Shown: in pieces, positions 60,412 to 64,000 of the stretch | Position numbering within the stretch: position 1 is the first letter of the stretch | How the letters are laid out: each line of letters opens with the position of its first letter | The notes under the pieces: generated by a model | What the model was told of the DNA's origin: nothing | The model's input: only the letters and a program-made list of their open reading frames with translations | Database searches by the model: none | DNA from: Marchantia polymorpha subsp. ruderalis | Lineage: Eukaryota; Streptophyta; Marchantiopsida; Marchantiales; Marchantiaceae | Length of the DNA stretch: 64,000 bases | Direction: 5' to 3' | Assembly: GCA_037833965.1 (NCBI GenBank) | Contig: AP031356.1 | Location: 3,742,501 to 3,806,500, forward strand | Program-made: the position numbers and the translations under genes

Positions 60412-63060
60412 TTGAACTCAATAAATGCCTTCTTGCACTCAGAGGTATCTCTCTATCTCCATCTCTTCCTCCTCCTCATCTTTGCTTCTTTGTCCAATTT
60501 CGCTAACCTCTGTTTCATCCTGCCGACCATGTTTCCGGCCGAGCCATATTTCGGGTTTCTCGAATCCTACGATTAGTTTGAAATTGCGGATCTCATCAAC
60601 CTCATATTTCGATTCCCCCTGATGTGGCATTCCCCCAGGGATGCAATCTGGGTGCTGTCCGTCTCGGACAATAAAACTCCTCCTCCTGCTCGTCATACGT
60701 AGGAAAACTGAACCATCATTCCGCTGTCTCTCCGGAGCTCAATCACTGCCATCTGTCCAGTTGTACAGTCTTAACCACAGTGAGGCTAACCTTCCCGGCT
60801 ACCGGAGCTATAACGGAATTTATCCGAAATTGCGCCTTTGTTCAGAATTGAAACCTCCGGCATTCCAGTGACATTGTTTACGCATCATAACTCATGGCTC
60901 GAGCATTATTCAATACGAGATTATATGCTCCTTTCGATATGTACTGACGCATTCCTTTCATATGACACGAATGTCTCGTGAAATGTGTCGTTCGTGTTAC
61001 GAAGGCGACGTTGCTTTGGCTATCCTTCACTCCACCGAACACCAGTCGATCGAGCCACATCTGGTCCCATGTTCAGATCTGGAGATTATGTAACAAACCA
61101 AGGCTTGAAAGAAACATTATGTGACCAAAATTGTTCATAGTAGCGATGATTTAAGATCCCTTGCTGAAGAACCCGAATCCCCGCACGAAAAGATGTGATT
61201 GAAATCGATTGATTCGAACAAATCTCTCTGTGCGAATTGTCCATCGATCATCGTGGTGAATTCCAAGATTATTTTATTTGTCAATACTAAGTAACGTCAT
61301 ATTTGGATTTTAATATAATTATATATTAAAATATCTATAAATTTTCTAATTAAATAATTTTTTAATTGGATTTTGAATATAAATCATATCCTTAAAATAA
61401 TTTTTAGATTTATTGTTTCTTTGTATTGTTGTATAAATTAATACGTAAATAATTTAATAGTATATTATTCCTACTATCATTTTATTGACTCTTTCAACTC
61501 TGATATTTCTCCAACACCATACACCCTGTATATACCATAGTATTAAATTCGTGTTACCATGGAAACATTCACAGACAAAGGAGTAAACCAAGATTGATTT
61601 CTCAAATCTATTTATAGAAGTGTCTTCTTATCTTCAATGTAATTGATTTTTTTCTTCAAAAAATGCTATTGATATTTTTTATATTATTCAGATTACTTTG
61701 ACTCCTAGTGCATAGAGACTCAAAACTTATGGAAGACATTCAAATATATCCACATAAATAACATTATACATACTGTGCTATTTTCCAGGTAATTAAGGGT
61801 TCTCTGGAATGATACCAGGATTAGTGTTCCGAGATTTCGTTGTGAACATTACACGCGACTTACTTTGAATGTTTCTTTTCTTTAGCATATGGATAAATTT
61901 CATAATGTCTACAAAATTGAATAAACTACTAGTCATGCAATATGTACGAATGCAATACTTAATATTTTGTATGCTTAAATTGATATTTCATTCATAATTT
62001 CACACTTGACTACTATTTTGTATATACCAACCCATAGTCGTTATACTGTAAACAAGTTCACGTAAATAGATTGAGGATTGTTCGATTTCACATACACTTT
62101 CGATGATTATTAATGTTTAGCATATGTAGATCATATTAAACCACCTGCGTCTTGTATTTTGTGGTAAATACAATATAAACATATTTACTTACAGTCTCGA
62201 AGTGGTACTCGCGAGAACAATTTCTTCTTAAAAACATTTAACGAGAAGTAGACTCCTACCGACGACAAGATGTTGAGAGACCAAAATGTACACAACTTAA
62301 AATAGCTTCAAATCTAAAATGTGGACTTTGACAGGTAGCTGCATTCCCACCACGATATGTTTCATTGCTTGCTTCTTGTATTCTAGTTTGCACCCAAGTT
62401 TGTTAGGCGACAGAAAGACCTTTATCAAGACATAATTGTATGTGCAGATTTGCAAAAACATGCATCGAGCTTAGATTGATTGATGCAAATGACATTGTAT
62501 CATTTCCAGTCAACCCCATCATCTCAAACAAGAAATTCGTAATGAGACAGAACCCACGTAATGTTGGAAAATGCTAAGTACCTGACCGTGCAAATGAGAT
62601 GCGAGGGAAAACCTTCGATCCGTTACAGCTTACAACGACCTGCATCGAGGTGCATAACGTCACCCTTTGGTTGCAAGGCTGAAGACCCCGACACACTACT
62701 AAGTTTATTCGAGCTTACTTTGAATGTTAACTTTCAGCCCTGCTCTGGAATCAGATTTGAGGGTTACATTTGCCTCAAATTGAAAATGATGACTAGGACG
62801 AGAATGCTATTTTATGGACCATAGTCGATGAATGAGGATCATCCCCCAAAGTAAACTAGCTGACATTTGGCATAGTCGGGACGGAGGATAAATTTCAAGA
62901 CTTGAGTAGAAGCCTCAAAATCGTTGGCTACAAGACTCTTCTGAGCTCTAAGACTATGTAAGCCCCAGAGGAAGAGACTCGGAGTCAGCAAGAGAAATAG
63001 GCAAACTGTATAAATGTGATAAATAGTGTGCTACCTACATTCACAAAAACAAACCTCCTG
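60412..63060. other. HAP2 upstream region and AT-rich spacer
   Basis: The stretch 60412-61200 is upstream of the minus-strand HAP2 start and should hold its promoter; no clear TATA box or known element was assigned. From 61.25 to about 62.5 kb the DNA is very AT-rich with no coding signature. From 62.5 kb to the next gene the composition is balanced and open frames are short and unconnected. Confidence 0.55.
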
Positions 63061-63067
63061 TAAGCTA

Positions 63068-63980
63068 TCATGGTAAAAGCACATCTTGCTTGACCTCAAA
63101 TGAAGATTCCTGCTCCTGCACATGCAACAGGCAGTATGACAAATCGTAACAGTACCAAAAGACAGCCCTGAGAAGCAGGTGTCCTTTCTTTGAAAAGCTC
63201 TGAGAAGATGAAGACTTTCATATGAAAGAACCAAAAACTGGATCACAGTTTCCATATCTCGAGGTACGAAGGACCTAGCATTGTCACAGAAAGCTATGTC
63301 GGAGCGTCAAGCAGATGCATCCAGAACAATGTAAACGATGGAATAATAAGAATTTTTTCCTTCCAAGAGAGTTCTTGAGCAACTTTTAACATCGCAAACG
63401 TAAAAGACCAAATGCCCTACCAGCAAAAGATGCATGTCTGCGTTTATTACGTAGCCCTTGAACCTCGTCATAGTAGCTTCGAACCCCATACATGTCTCTG
63501 CGATCAGGAGTCAAAGTAATCAGTCACTAAACATTTGATAGATCAGCCCAAAGACGACGCTCCAAAGATGGACACGTACTTTAAAGACATCACAGTCAAA
63601 GATTCTACCACACATATGAAACTCTATCTCTGAAACATTAATTCTATGAATATAACATTCACTTTAAGACGTACAAGGTAAAGAAACGGAAAACTTACGA
63701 CACATCTGCAATATCCTTGCATTTGTTCAAAAGCTTTCCCTCGGCGAACTCTAAGCACGAATAATGCATTATCATTTCCTTCAACTCATGTTTAGTGCTC
63801 TTGATGTCATTGTCCCATAATATACTCTGTAAATGATTATCACAAAAGCTGATCAGAACAAATACAGAAACCTGGACACATTCTTGGAACTATTTGCTGG
63901 AAATATACTTGCATATGTATCATATCATTCACGCCATCACAAGATGTTATACAGACTAGTGCAGGGTTCGCGGCTTTCAT
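63068..63980 (-). CDS. Predicted small five-exon gene, unknown function
   Basis: I do not recognise this protein. Exons 63980-63909, 63826-63699, 63497-63421, 63199-63156 and 63115-63068 have GT-AG borders and join in phases 0, 2, 1 and 0 to a 122-residue frame ending in TGA. It starts MKAANPALVCITSCDGVND, continues with charged helical sequence (NDIKSTKHELKEMIMHY, GKLLNKCKDIADVSDMYG, YYDEVQGLRNKRR) and ends VKQDVLLP. A TGA lies two codons before the ATG in the same frame with no AG between them, so the ATG is a believable start if this is exon 1. The five changing but compatible phases make chance unlikely. The last two exons are the weakest. It might be a small coiled-coil subunit of a complex. 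Confidence 0.45.
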
Positions 63981-64000
63981 CGTTCAGCGAACATACTGAC

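Overview
The window looks like nuclear DNA of a land plant. It carries a TIR1/AFB-type auxin receptor, two predicted plastid proteins and the gamete fusogen HAP2/GCS1, all split by canonical GT-AG introns. A bryophyte, perhaps a liverwort, is my inference: the HAP2 exons have diverged clearly from the angiosperm protein, and the auxin receptor mixes TIR1- and AFB4/5-type residues. No rRNA gene, complete tRNA gene, CRISPR array or intact transposon was seen.

Layout: 1-13 kb is GC-rich, simple-repeat-rich DNA with no supportable gene. A three-exon auxin-receptor F-box gene runs on the minus strand (16723 to 13936). From 17 to 24.5 kb lies more GC-rich DNA upstream of that receptor, with a perfect 24-bp-arm hairpin, a TTGGGG-like tract and many microsatellites. 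Around 24.5-25 kb the base composition switches abruptly to AT-rich non-coding DNA, which runs to about 28.6 kb. A 16-exon FAD-dependent oxidoreductase of the HI0933/YhiN family lies on the plus strand (29942-36099). It converges with a nine-exon tandem thioredoxin/GST-fold protein on the minus strand (40429 to 36662). Another AT-rich stretch (40.6-42.2 kb) precedes a small unrecognised five-exon gene on the plus strand (43565-44695).

The main discovery is HAP2/GCS1 on the minus strand (60411 to 45649). I could join 18 exons in a consistent reading phase. The transmembrane helix is split by a 145-bp intron, and the second half opens directly into an exon of about 5.3 kb. That exon encodes a Lys/Asp/Ser/Pro-rich cytoplasmic tail of roughly 1,760 residues built from several repeat families. 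The predicted protein is about 2,440 residues, against about 705 for Arabidopsis HAP2.

An AT-rich spacer (61.2-62.5 kb) follows. A second small unrecognised five-exon gene sits at the right edge on the minus strand (63980 to 63068). The genes do not form one pathway: auxin perception, two plastid-type redox proteins and gamete fusion are simply neighbours. All exon models come from reading splice signals and frames by eye. No alignment or transcript data were available, and comparisons with Arabidopsis rely on recalled family sequences.
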